Below, one piece after another: positions 35,161 through 43,610 of a stretch of 64,000 bases of DNA; the first letter of the stretch is position 1; the number at the start of each line of letters is the position of its first letter. The DNA is taken from positions 1 to 64,000 of the forward strand of contig CAYFPQ010000006.1 of NCBI GenBank assembly GCA_964345005.1, in the 5' to 3' direction. Both the position numbers and the translations under genes were made by a program. The DNA comes from JABMPJ01 sp964345005 (GTDB taxonomy: Bacteria; Verrucomicrobiota; Kiritimatiellia; UBA8416; JABMPJ01). The notes under the pieces were generated by a model that searched no databases, had not been told where the DNA came from, and saw nothing but the letters and a program-made list of their open reading frames with translations.

Positions 35161-36358
35161 TATAGTCTTGTTCCCAACTCGAAGATGGGCAGCAACATTG
35201 CTGCCACAATAAACCCGACCAGCGCGCCGACGACAAGGATCAAGATCGGTTCAAGAAGCGAGATGGCCAGTCGGCACTGGCGCTCGATCTGGCGCTCATA
35301 GAACCCCGCGACCTCATCCAGCGCCTCATCCAGACGTCCGGCCTCCTCCCCAACAGCACACATGTTCGCCACAAAGACCGGAAAATGGTGCGCCTGCTTG
35401 AGCCCCTCGGAGAAGGGGACGCCCTGGCTTACCGTCTGCTGTCTGACATTGTCGATTTCTTCGCGCAGGACGTGGTTCGATGCCGTCTGACCACCGAGCA
35501 GCAACACGCGATCGATTGAAAGACCCGATTGCAGGAGCAACGCGAGCGTTCGGCTGAACCGGGCAATGTCCGTCAGAACGGGCCGACGAGTGGCAGCTTG
35601 AGCTTCAAGCCGTCGACATACAGTCGCCCGCGTTCGTGTGTCGCCATACGCCGGAATATCGCGCCCAGGAGCAGCAAGCCAAGAACCAGCCAGTACCAGT
35701 TCGCTTCGCAGAAATTGCTCGTCCCCACGAGGATCCGTGTCGGCAGCGGCAGCGACTCGTATTCATCAAAGAGACTTAACACGCGCGGTAGGAAGAAGGT
35801 CAGCAGGATGAACACGGTGAGTAGGCCCACCGTCAACGTCAGTAGTGGATATGCCATCGCCGATTGCGCTCGACGACGCGTCTCTTCCTCCTTATCCATA
35901 GCTTCGGCGAGCCGGGTTAACACCGTGTCAAGCACGCCACCCGACTCCCCCGAACGCACCATGCTCACGTAAAGCTCGGGGAAATGGGATTCATGTCGCC
36001 GCAGCGCATCGCTCAGCATCTGCCCGTCGCGAATACTGCCCTCAATTTCACCCACAAGCCGCCGGAAACGGGAATGGTCGGTCTGCTCCTTTATGGTGGA
36101 TAGGGCGCGAAGAATGGGCACGCCTGAACGTATGAGACTGGCAAGCTGATAGGTAAAGACCACGATGTCCCGGCGCACAATCCGCCGAGACCATCGCTTC
36201 TGCTTCCCCGGCCCGCCGCCCCGTTTCTCGTCTATATGTATAGGAACAAGACCGCGGGAATGCAGGAGGTCTGCGGCCTCGGCCCGTGAAAAGGCTTCGA
36301 CAACGCCCTCCTCCGTGCGGTGCGGTCCCTGCTTGGCCTTGTAGGTGAATAGCGGCAT
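35160..36358 (-). pseudogene. gspF: Inner-membrane platform protein GspF, single-base frameshift
   Basis: Two ORFs together make one normal-length GspF, the membrane platform of type II secretion. The first (36358-35573, 261 residues) has FTYQLASLIRSGVPILRAL and ends at LPLVGPF plus TGA. The second frame resumes at once with DIARFSRTLALLLQSGLSIDR and runs to 35160, with VGEEAGRLDEAL. Adding one base before the TGA at 35573-35575 (TTC CTG for TTC TG) restores the reading LVGPFLTDIARFSRT. The break is thus a one-base deletion near 35576, either a real mutation or a sequencing/assembly error. The rest of the operon looks intact, which favours an error. Confidence 0.88.
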
Positions 36359-36410
36359 GTTATAGATTGGGCCTCAAGGGGCTGTTCCCAGAACAATCCG
36401 GGTCGATCAA

Positions 36411-36501
36411 AGGAGACGCTTCGGCAAGCTCAGCATGACGATTCCTTAGAAAACTTGGTGATTCAAGAATTGTCATCCCGAGCGAAGTCGAGGGATCTCT
36501 T
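36411..36501. repeat. Palindromic element, family 2, copy 1 (gspE-gspF spacer)
   Basis: Imperfect inverted ends ggagacgcttcg with aagctcagcatgac, and gtcatcccgagc with gagggatctct. The whole roughly 90-base unit is similar to 59674-59773. It fills most of the 158-base gap between gspE and gspF. Confidence 0.85.
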
Positions 36502-36516
36502 TTTAGGCAACAGCGC

Positions 36517-38151
36517 CTACATTGATGTAACTCTCAACACTTCTTCATTAGTCGTCACGCCCTGCGCCACCTTGGCCATGCCATCGGCCGCCAGGGTTGA
36601 CATGTTCAGCCCGTCGGCCGCCTCCCGAATCTGCGCCGCCGAGGCACGTTCCAGAATCAGCGCCTGGATCTCGGGCACAAGCGGGATGAACTCCGCGATC
36701 GCGACACGCCCGCGATACCCGCAACCACTGCATTCCTTGCACCCCTTGCCGCGGTGGAGCGTCTTACCGTCAGCTTCGTACGACTCCTTGCAGGAGTTGC
36801 AGATCACACGCACGAGTCGTTGGGCGATGAAAGCGTGGACCGTTGATGTAATCAGATAGGGATCTACCCCCATGTCAGCTAACCGCACCGCACCCCCCGC
36901 GGCATCGTTGGTATGCAACGTACTGAGCACGAGATGCCCGGTCATGGCCGTCTGAACGGCAATCTCGGCCGTTTCGCGGTCACGGACCTCACCCACCATC
37001 ATCACGTCAGGATCGTGCCGCAGCATGCTCGGCAGCGCCCGCGAGAAGGTCAGACCGATCTTGGGGTTCATCTGTGTCTGCGTGATACCGTGTAGCTCGT
37101 ACTCAACCGGGTCTTCCAACGTGATGATCTTGCGCGAACGCGCATTCAGCCGGCTCAGGCAGGCATAAAGGGTTGTGCTCTTCCCGCTGCCGGTAGGCCC
37201 CGTGACGAAGATGATCCCATGCGGGCGGGCCACGTAGGACTCGAGCATCTCACGGTGCTGGTCGGAGTAGCCGAGATCGCCCAGGTCAAACAGCATGGTC
37301 GCAGGAAGAATGCGGATCACGACATCTTCTCCGTGCACCGAAGGCACCACGGAGACACGCAGATCGTACTCGCTGCGCCCGATCTTGACCCGCGAACGGC
37401 CGTCCTGCGGCAAGCGACGCTCGACAATGTCCAAGTGAGACATCAGCTTCACACGGCTGATGATGGCGGGGTAAAGATGCCGGATGTTGCGTGGTACGCT
37501 CATGTCATACAGAACGCCATCGATCCGACGCCGGATCGAAACGCCATCGCGGTGTGCTTCGAAATGGATATCTGTCGCGCGGTCATCGATCGCGTCGCGT
37601 AGAAGCTGGTTGACCAAACGTACGACCGACGCGTCTTCAGCCTGGCGCTCCAGGTCGTGTGATTCTTCCGGGCGCCGCATTGCCTCGCGATCGGGACTCT
37701 CGGCCAGGATGCGCTCAACCGTTTCCGCGCCGACACCATAGTAACGATGCAGAGCATCCCGAATATCGGAGCGGCAGGCCAATACACGTTCGACATGGCA
37801 CCCCAGGTTGGTCTCGATGTCCTCGACGGCCGAAATATCGAACGGATCGGAAACCGCGACGGTCAGGCTGCGGCCATCATAACGAATCGGCATGACCGTG
37901 TAGTGAGAGACCAGCTTGGCCGATACGGCGCGTACGGCTCCCGACTCGGCCGTTTCTTCGGCCAATCGTACGAAGCGCATGTTCTGCTGTTCCGCCACCA
38001 CCGGCAACAGGTCCTGCTCGCCGATGAAGTTGCCGCCCACTAGAGCCGAGACGATGGATTCGCGGTTGGCACGAGCCCTCTCACGAGCACTGATAAGCTG
38101 CTCCTCTGTCAGCAGCCCCTTCTCGACCAGAACATCTTCGAAACCGGACAT
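36517..38151 (-). CDS. gspE: Type II secretion ATPase GspE/PilB-like
   Basis: A 544-residue hexameric ATPase that powers pseudopilus assembly. The N-terminal MshEN-type domain (about 1-150) contains VMPIRYDGRSLTVAVSDP. The ATPase core has Walker A GPTGSGKST, the Asp box LEDPVEY, Walker B DPDVMMVGEVRD and the His box TGHLVLSTLHTND. The C-terminal zinc element is complete (CNSCKE ... GCKECSGCGYRGR). A GGGGAG ribosome site lies upstream of ATG 38151. It starts only 20 bases after the F1 beta gene, so secretion and ATPase genes appear to share a transcript. Confidence 0.95.
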   Translation of the reverse strand: MSGFEDVLVEKGLLTEEQLISARERARANRESIVSALVGGNFIGEQDLLPVVAEQQNMRFVRLAEETAESGAVRAVSAKLVSHYTVMPIRYDGRSLTVAVSDPFDISAVEDIETNLGCHVERVLACRSDIRDALHRYYGVGAETVERILAESPDREAMRRPEESHDLERQAEDASVVRLVNQLLRDAIDDRATDIHFEAHRDGVSIRRRIDGVLYDMSVPRNIRHLYPAIISRVKLMSHLDIVERRLPQDGRSRVKIGRSEYDLRVSVVPSVHGEDVVIRILPATMLFDLGDLGYSDQHREMLESYVARPHGIIFVTGPTGSGKSTTLYACLSRLNARSRKIITLEDPVEYELHGITQTQMNPKIGLTFSRALPSMLRHDPDVMMVGEVRDRETAEIAVQTAMTGHLVLSTLHTNDAAGGAVRLADMGVDPYLITSTVHAFIAQRLVRVICNSCKESYEADGKTLHRGKGCKECSGCGYRGRVAIAEFIPLVPEIQALILERASAAQIREAADGLNMSTLAADGMAKVAQGVTTNEEVLRVTSM

Positions 38152-38171
38152 AGACTACTCCCCGGCCAAGG

Positions 38172-39670
38172 CTAACTGATCGTCCCAATCATATAGAAGT
38201 CGTCTTCAGAACGATCATCCATCTTGCCATCGATGATTCTCTCACAGTCGTCGAGCGTTTCGCCAATCTTGACATACGCGCCCTTCTTACCCACGTAGGA
38301 CTCCGCAACAAACATCGGCTGGGTCATGAAATACTGCAGCTTGCGGGCACGCTCGTAAAGCGTACGATCGTTCTTGGAGAGCTCATCGAGACCGATAACC
38401 GCGACGATACGGCGCAGCTCGTCATACTTGGTCAGGATGCGCAGCAATTCCTGGCTGACGTCGAAGTGGCGCTGCCCGACGATAGCCGCATCCAGGTTCG
38501 AACACGATGATGCCAGCGGATCGATCGCCGGGTAGATACCTTTTTCAGAGATCTTTCGCTCCAGATAAATGAACGCGTCGAGGTGTCTGAATGCCGTCGC
38601 GGGAGCGGGGTCGGTCGNNNNNNNNNNAGCGGATCGATCGCCGAGTAGAGTCCGAGCTGGGTCCGCTCACGCGACAGCACCATGATCGCGTCGAGATAAC
38701 TGAAGATCGTCACCACAGCCGGGTCTGTCAGGTCGTCGGCGGGCACATATACGGCCTCGAACGCTGAAATGGACCCCTTGATACGTTCGTGAACATCGCC
38801 AACCTCCGAGCTCAGCGTAGGCTGGTAGCCTGTTTCGGATGGCGTCCGGCCCAACAGCGTGGAGATCTCGGCACCGGCCTGGACAAAACGGTAAACGTTA
38901 TCGATGAAGAGGAGCACTTCCTTGCCTTGCTCCTGCAGGTATTCGGCAAGTGTGATACCAGACATGATGATGTTGAAGCGGGCGCCCGGCGGCTCGTCCA
39001 TCTGCCCGAAAGCCATCATGATCTTGTCGAGGATTCCGACTTCCTCGAACTCGAAGTAGAGTTCGTTGCCCTCTCGGATGCGCTCGCCCACCCCCGTAAA
39101 TACGCACGCGCCCTCATGCTCTTCCACGATGTTGTGGATTAGCTCCATGATAAGTACGGTCTTGCCGCAACCGGCACCACCGATAACGCCGGTCTTGCTG
39201 CCACGCACAACAGGGAAGAGCAGATCGACCACCTTAATCCCTGTTTCCACGATCTCGGCTTTTCCGCCACCCAGGTCGCCCATATCCATCGCGACACGGC
39301 CGGCTTCCCTGTGGATCGGCGCGCGCCGCTGAGTCAGGATCGGTCCTTTACCGTCGATGGGGTCGCCCATCACATTGATAATGCGCCCGAACAATTCCTC
39401 GCCCACGGGAATCGTGAGCGTCTCGCCTTGGGCCTCGGCCAACGCATTACGCTGTAGGTTCAGCGTCGATGCGAGCGATACGCAGCGCGCAATGTTGCCC
39501 TCCAGATGCTCGGCCACCAACAGGGTGACGTCACGCTTGTCGAACGTCTTCGTATGAATCGTCTCATGCAGATCGGGCATGTCTTCAATCGCCGTAAACT
39601 GAACATCCACAACCGGCCCCTGCACCGCGATGACCTTCCCTTCTCTGATGCCTCTTCCTGTCGTAGCCAT
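38172..39670 (-). CDS. atpD: F-type ATPase beta subunit, chimeric or duplicated at an assembly gap
   Basis: The catalytic subunit of an F1 sector. N-terminal part: Walker A GGAGCGKT, catalytic Glu in GVGERIREGN, FIDNVYRFVQAG, LLGRTPSETGYQPTL and VPADDLTDPA. Before the N gap (38618-38627) the protein reads from TDPAVVTIF to GLYSAIDPL. After the gap, in another frame, it starts again at TDPAPATAF and reads to GIYPAIDPL, the same 34-residue stretch in a different version. It then continues with IGLDELSKND, RARKLQYFMTQP and the C-terminus. So the two halves overlap and do not match. They may come from two beta genes collapsed by the assembler, a tandem duplication, or mixed strains. The N-terminal half is diverged from standard beta subunits. 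Confidence 0.85.
38618..38627. other. Assembly gap (10 N) in the beta-subunit gene
   Basis: Ten N join two contig ends that encode overlapping but different versions of the same protein segment and are out of frame. The true distance is unknown. Confidence 0.99.
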
Positions 39671-39739
39671 ACTCTTTCTCCCGTTGCCGGTTTCAGCGGT
39701 CGCCAGCGGCCGCCAGAAGCGGTGATCTCAAGCCCAGGC

Positions 39740-40645
39740 CTATGCCGCGGGCTTGCGCCGCCGTCTCTTCTTGCCGCGGGCTGCGAAACTCTCCCGCATG
39801 CCCTTGTCAATCAGTTCGTGTGTTGCCTTGAATACCTTGTGCTCGACCTTCTTACGGTCCTTCTCCAGCTTCTGCCCGCTGCCCTCCAAGTGCATCGCGC
39901 GGGCAGAGAACTCCGCCAGCTTGCTGTCCTCGAACACCTCGAAAAGTTTGGATGTCACCCACACGCCAGCCAGGTACTCAAGCATGTCGGAGAGCGACGA
40001 CTCGACGATGATCTTGCGCGCATCGGCCATGAAGCCTTTGCGAGTCAGATGGTGCGCCACTTCACTGTCGGCTTCTTCGTCGAACAGCTCAGCACAGGGC
40101 AGGAGGTTGATCGTCTCGATCGTCTGGGCGCTGAACGAAAGCGGTCTTGGGTAGACAATGATCACTTTGCCCATGCGACGGGCCAGCACCTCTTTGACGA
40201 TATGATCCTTAATCGCCATGGACTGTTCGTAGATCGTTTCCTGGTTGATGCCGCCGAAACCGGTGAATTCGGAAGCGCCGTCCTCGAAAGTCTGGCAGCC
40301 TTTGTCCCCAATAACGACGTGGGCCGTCTTATCGAGCCCGTGTTTCTCTGCCTCGGCCTGCGCCCGTCGCATCACACCCTGGTTGAGCCCGCCCATGAAT
40401 CCGGAGTCGGAGGTGACAACCACAATGCCAAGCACATCGGTCACGACACGAACGAGGGGATCGTCGACTTCCACAAGGTCGACTACCCGAAAGAACTCAG
40501 AGAAGGCGTCCATGAAGCGGTCAAACCGCTCCTTCTCCTTCTCCATCACGTGGTACTGCGCCGCAGCAATGTTCTTGAGCGTCTCAATGAGCTGCACGAG
40601 TTCCGTATTGAACTCCAGCTCCTTTCTCAGTTCGCTAAGCTGCAT
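39740..40645 (-). CDS. atpG: F-type ATPase gamma subunit, diverged
   Basis: A 301-residue central-stalk subunit. The N-terminal helix has LVQLIETLKNIAAAQYHVME and the Rossmann-like domain has VVTSDSGFMGGLNQ, both matching gamma subunits. The C-terminal helix is unusual: where standard gamma proteins read RMxAMxxAT, this has FSARAMHLEGSGQKLEK, then FKATHELIDKGMRESFA and a very basic end (KKRRRRK). The changed rotor helix fits the changed alpha/beta ring. ATG 40645 has AGGGAG upstream. A family 3 repeat separates it from the b-delta gene; the beta gene follows after 69 bases. Confidence 0.88.
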   Translation of the reverse strand: MQLSELRKELEFNTELVQLIETLKNIAAAQYHVMEKEKERFDRFMDAFSEFFRVVDLVEVDDPLVRVVTDVLGIVVVTSDSGFMGGLNQGVMRRAQAEAEKHGLDKTAHVVIGDKGCQTFEDGASEFTGFGGINQETIYEQSMAIKDHIVKEVLARRMGKVIIVYPRPLSFSAQTIETINLLPCAELFDEEADSEVAHHLTRKGFMADARKIIVESSLSDMLEYLAGVWVTSKLFEVFEDSKLAEFSARAMHLEGSGQKLEKDRKKVEHKVFKATHELIDKGMRESFAARGKKRRRRKPAA

Positions 40646-40676
40646 TGCTACTCCCTAAGCCCCATGCCCTGTCTAA

Positions 40677-40766
40677 CCCCAGTGGAGGCCCGGGTGAGGG
40701 TCCCGCAGGCCTTAGCGCGCGGTATTCCGCGCGGTCCGGCCAAGGGGCCCTCACCCGGGCCGGAGC
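40677..40766. repeat. Palindromic element, family 3, copy 2 (ATPase operon spacer)
   Basis: Arms ccccagtggaggcccgggtgaggg and its imperfect complement ending ggccggagc, with central cttagcg and cggtattccg. It fills the spacer between the b-delta stop and the gamma start. Confidence 0.85.
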
Positions 40767-40767
40767 G

Positions 40768-41514
40768 TCACCCGCGGGCGTGCTTCTTCACCTCGTCAAC
40801 AGCTTCCTTCATCCGGTTGCTGAGGCTGCCGTCGATCTCCAAGCTACCCAGCTTGAACGCCAAACCGGCCACGAGTTTTTCCTCGATGTTCTCCTGCACC
40901 CTGATATCGACCTCGAACTTCTCCTTCAACAAAGTCTGCAAGCGGTTCTTCTGCGCTTCGGCAATCGGGCGGGCCGCCGTGAAGTCAACCTTGTCGGAAT
41001 CGACAGTAATGCTGGATGAATCCAGCGCATCCAGTGCCTCGAGCAGTTCGTCCGTGAAGACGCTATCGACTGCTTCAGCCATCTTCTCGGTGAACACGAG
41101 CTCAAAGACTTCTCCGGCATAAAGCACGGCCTTCTCTTCCATATCCTGTGAAATCTGCTGCCGGAACCTTTCCTCGTTGCGCTTCGCCTGCTCAACCATC
41201 CGATCCGCCTCGGTGCGGGCTTCACCCAGGATCTGGTCCCGTGTCCGCGCCACCTCTTTGTCGGCCTGCGCCCGATGCTCCTCCAATTCCTTCTCGGCCT
41301 CGATCTTCTGTTGCTGGAACGCGCGCTCGTGTTCTTCGATCTGCTCGCGAATGCCGGACTCCTTCTTGCGGATCTCGGCTTCGACCTCCCGCACACTCTC
41401 AACCGCCTTGGCCGTATCACCCAGCAGAATGCGCTTGATCAGCACCATGATCGCCACGAGCACCACCACGTGTGTCAGGATGACAGGCAACAACAACTTC
41501 AACATGTCAGACAT
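40768..41514 (-). CDS. F-type ATPase b-delta fusion subunit
   Basis: A 248-residue peripheral-stalk protein. Residues about 8-27 form the single membrane helix of subunit b (LLLPVILTHVVVLVAIMVLI). A long charged coiled coil follows (30-125). The last 80 residues resemble the C-terminal part of delta/OSCP: SDKVDFTAARPIAEAQKNRL, VDIRVQENIEEKLVAGLAFKLG and IDGSLSNRMKEAVDE. No separate delta gene lies in the operon, so this fusion replaces both. It presumably ties the alpha/beta ring to the membrane. b-delta fusions exist in other bacteria but with other arrangements. Confidence 0.85.
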   Translation of the reverse strand: MSDMLKLLLPVILTHVVVLVAIMVLIKRILLGDTAKAVESVREVEAEIRKKESGIREQIEEHERAFQQQKIEAEKELEEHRAQADKEVARTRDQILGEARTEADRMVEQAKRNEERFRQQISQDMEEKAVLYAGEVFELVFTEKMAEAVDSVFTDELLEALDALDSSSITVDSDKVDFTAARPIAEAQKNRLQTLLKEKFEVDIRVQENIEEKLVAGLAFKLGSLEIDGSLSNRMKEAVDEVKKHARG

Positions 41515-41563
41515 CTTTCATCTCCTCGGGTCACCTGCGTTCACGGTGAATCCCCTTCCCTTC

Positions 41564-41779
41564 TTAGCCTCTACCAAAGAGCTGGAACAGTACGAGTAAA
41601 GCCACCACCGCAATGGCTTCCGCAAAAACGAGCGAGATAATCATGGCCTGTAGGATCTTGGGCGCCGCTGACGGATTGCGCCCCAGCGCGCGGATACTGG
41701 CATAGCCAATCGCTGCAATAACACCGGACGGTCCGATGATTGTTACGAACATGACAAGAAAGATAATAAAATTCTGCAT
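41564..41779 (-). CDS. atpE: F-type ATPase subunit c (rotor ring)
   Basis: A 71-residue two-helix protein. Helix 1 runs IIFLVMFVTIIGPSGVIAAIGY, the polar loop RALGRNPSAAP contains the conserved R-x-P (Arg34-Asn35-Pro36), and helix 2 AMIISLVFAEAIAVVALLVLF carries the ion-binding carboxylate Glu54. The residue after it is Ala, so the usual sodium-site Ser/Thr pattern is absent and protons are more likely. The start at 41779 was chosen because the upstream extension from a TTG (41809) is not part of the family. It lies between epsilon and b-delta; no subunit a gene is found beside it. Confidence 0.88.
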   Translation of the reverse strand: MQNFIIFLVMFVTIIGPSGVIAAIGYASIRALGRNPSAAPKILQAMIISLVFAEAIAVVALLVLFQLFGRG

Positions 41780-41819
41780 ATGCTTACCGCTTGTACCGCT
41801 TGGGGCCAACCTTCAAAAC

Positions 41820-42050
41820 TCACTCCTCTACGAGGATCATGCACTCGTCACGGTCGAAGGTTACCATTCCCTTCTTGATCGGTATCGTTTCGCGCCCACC
41901 ATCAACCACCACTTCTCCCGGTCGCAACAGACTCACGATCGGCGCGTGATGATCCAGTAGTTCGAATTCCGCCGCGTCGCCGGTCAGACAGACACTCTTG
42001 GCCTCCCCTTCGAACACCACGTGCTTCGGATTCAGCATTACCAACTTCAT
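41820..42050 (-). CDS. atpC: F-type ATPase epsilon subunit, N-terminal domain only
   Basis: At 76 residues this is a short epsilon. It covers the beta-sandwich domain (VVFEGEAKSVCLTGDAAEFELLDHHAPIVSLLRPGEV) that sits on the c ring and gamma. The C-terminal helical hairpin of normal epsilon (about 130-140 residues), which can inhibit ATP hydrolysis, is missing. The gene therefore predicts an ATPase without epsilon inhibition. It is placed upstream of the c gene, whereas epsilon normally closes F-ATPase operons after beta. Confidence 0.85.
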   Translation of the reverse strand: MKLVMLNPKHVVFEGEAKSVCLTGDAAEFELLDHHAPIVSLLRPGEVVVDGGRETIPIKKGMVTFDRDECMILVEE

Positions 42051-42113
42051 ACCACGTCGAGCTTACGATCATGGATCGCTACTCACCCGCCTCCTCATCT
42101 ACTTCCACCGGAG

Positions 42114-43610
42114 CTACTGGGTCTGCGCGTCGTTGCCAAGTTGGTCCATGTGCTCGTCCAACGCCACCTTCACCGCTTGCTCCAACTCGACCGTTAAATC
42201 GTGCGCATCACCCACCTGTTCATAGAGTTCACCGAAACGCTCCTTCACGAAAATGGGGAACTCCTTGTTGAACTTGCTGCGTTGGCTGGCGCTCATCTTG
42301 TTAAGGACCCCCTCGCGTAGCGCAAACAGCAAGAGAATCTGATCGTTCACAGGCACAGGCAGATACTGCATCTGCTCGAAGATCGACATGATCGACTGAC
42401 CGCGGTCAACAATGGCTTGGGCTTCATCCGACAACCCGGACTGCAGGCGGCTCAAAGTGACGACTTCATTGTACTGGGCGAAATCTGCGCGCAGTCCCTG
42501 CGTCAAACTCTTCATCAGCGGGGTCTGCACACGGCCACCGATAATCGAGAGCGATGTGGCCACATCGATCGCCGGACGTACACCTTCGGCAAAGATGGCC
42601 GAACTCAAACAAATCTGCCCGTCGCACATCGACGCCAGGTTTGAGGGAATGAAGCCGGTCAGATCGCCCTGCAGCGTCTCCGCAATCCCGAGGAACGTCA
42701 TCGATGCGCCCCCGTTCTTCTCGTTGAACTTGCCGGCACGTTCCATCAGCTGGGTCTGAACGTAGAAAATGTCACCCGGATAGGCCTCACGACCCGGCGG
42801 ACGTTCCAGCAGCAGCGAAAGCTGGCGATAGGCCCACGCGTGTTTGGTGAGGTCGTCAAAGACGATTAACACATCCTTGCCCTTCAGCGCAAAGTACTCG
42901 CCCATCGAAGCCGCTGCAAATGGAACGAGGTACTGCTCGCCGACCGGCGCGTTATCCGTGGCGACCATCACCACCGTATAGTCCATCGCACCCTTGTCCT
43001 TGAGCACAGATATGATCTTGCTCAAACCGGAGAGGGATTTCCCCACACAGCAGTAGATACAAATGACGTCACGACCCACCTGGTTGAGAATCGCATCGAC
43101 GGCGAGCACGGTCTTGCCCGTCATACGGTCGCCCAGGATGAGCTGACGCTGTCCCTTGGCAAGAGGAATTGCGATATCGATCATCTTGGTGCCAATGGGC
43201 AGGAACTCTTCCACCGGTGCGCGTAAGACAATGGGGGCGGAATCGCGGAAGACCGCGAACATGTCGTCCGGTTCCACATCCTCCCCCTGGTCGCAGGGCT
43301 CTCCGAGCGCCGTTATCATGCGTCCGATAAAGCGATCACCAACCGGAATCTTGAACGGTTCGCTCGCACCGGTCACCTCTTTGCCCATGCGCAGGCGCGT
43401 CTGGTCGCCGAGGACAAGAACCAGAACGTCCTCCTCGTCGTATCCCATGATGATCCCGTTCACACCGTTACCGAGGTCAACAATCTGGCCATTCAGACAG
43501 GTAGGCAAACCGGTGATGCGGACGATAATCTCCTTGATGTCCTTGATCACGCCCTTCTCATGGACCTTGATCTTAAAGAGCGGTAGCGCGGTACCGAGCG
43601 ATTTGCTCAT
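42114..43610 (-). CDS. F-type ATPase alpha subunit 2, arginine finger replaced
   Basis: A 498-residue alpha paralogue. Walker A is GDRMTGKT (residues 160-167; standard GDRQTGKT), followed by FDDLTKHAWAYRQ and PPGREAYPGDIFYVQTQL. At the position of the catalytic arginine finger, where alpha subunits read SVSRVGG, this protein reads SLSIIGG, with Ile356 in place of Arg. In known F1 that Arg reaches into the beta active site, so sites facing alpha2 should be slow or inactive. The start at 43610 has GAGGGG upstream and overlaps alpha1 by 38 bases; the longer frame to 43664 is not needed. Both alphas are needed to explain the pair; neither is truncated. Confidence 0.92.
   Translation of the reverse strand: MSKSLGTALPLFKIKVHEKGVIKDIKEIIVRITGLPTCLNGQIVDLGNGVNGIIMGYDEEDVLVLVLGDQTRLRMGKEVTGASEPFKIPVGDRFIGRMITALGEPCDQGEDVEPDDMFAVFRDSAPIVLRAPVEEFLPIGTKMIDIAIPLAKGQRQLILGDRMTGKTVLAVDAILNQVGRDVICIYCCVGKSLSGLSKIISVLKDKGAMDYTVVMVATDNAPVGEQYLVPFAAASMGEYFALKGKDVLIVFDDLTKHAWAYRQLSLLLERPPGREAYPGDIFYVQTQLMERAGKFNEKNGGASMTFLGIAETLQGDLTGFIPSNLASMCDGQICLSSAIFAEGVRPAIDVATSLSIIGGRVQTPLMKSLTQGLRADFAQYNEVVTLSRLQSGLSDEAQAIVDRGQSIMSIFEQMQYLPVPVNDQILLLFALREGVLNKMSASQRSKFNKEFPIFVKERFGELYEQVGDAHDLTVELEQAVKVALDEHMDQLGNDAQTQ

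Noticed and set aside
35573..35575. In-frame TGA in gspF as selenocysteine
   Set aside because: The protein match continues in another frame after the TGA, so it is a frameshift and no recoding is needed.
38600..38617. Similarity of ggggtcggtc beside the beta gap to the gspJ palindrome arm
   Set aside because: Here it encodes the conserved TDPAPAT of beta subunits; only 10 bases match and no second arm is present.
39506..41122. 538-codon plus-strand ORF across the ATPase genes
   Set aside because: Opposite the beta, gamma and b-delta genes and across a palindromic repeat; no recognisable protein features.
41564..41779. Sodium-specific c subunit
   Set aside because: The residue after Glu54 is Ala and the helix 1 Gln of known sodium sites is not seen; the ion cannot be called sodium.
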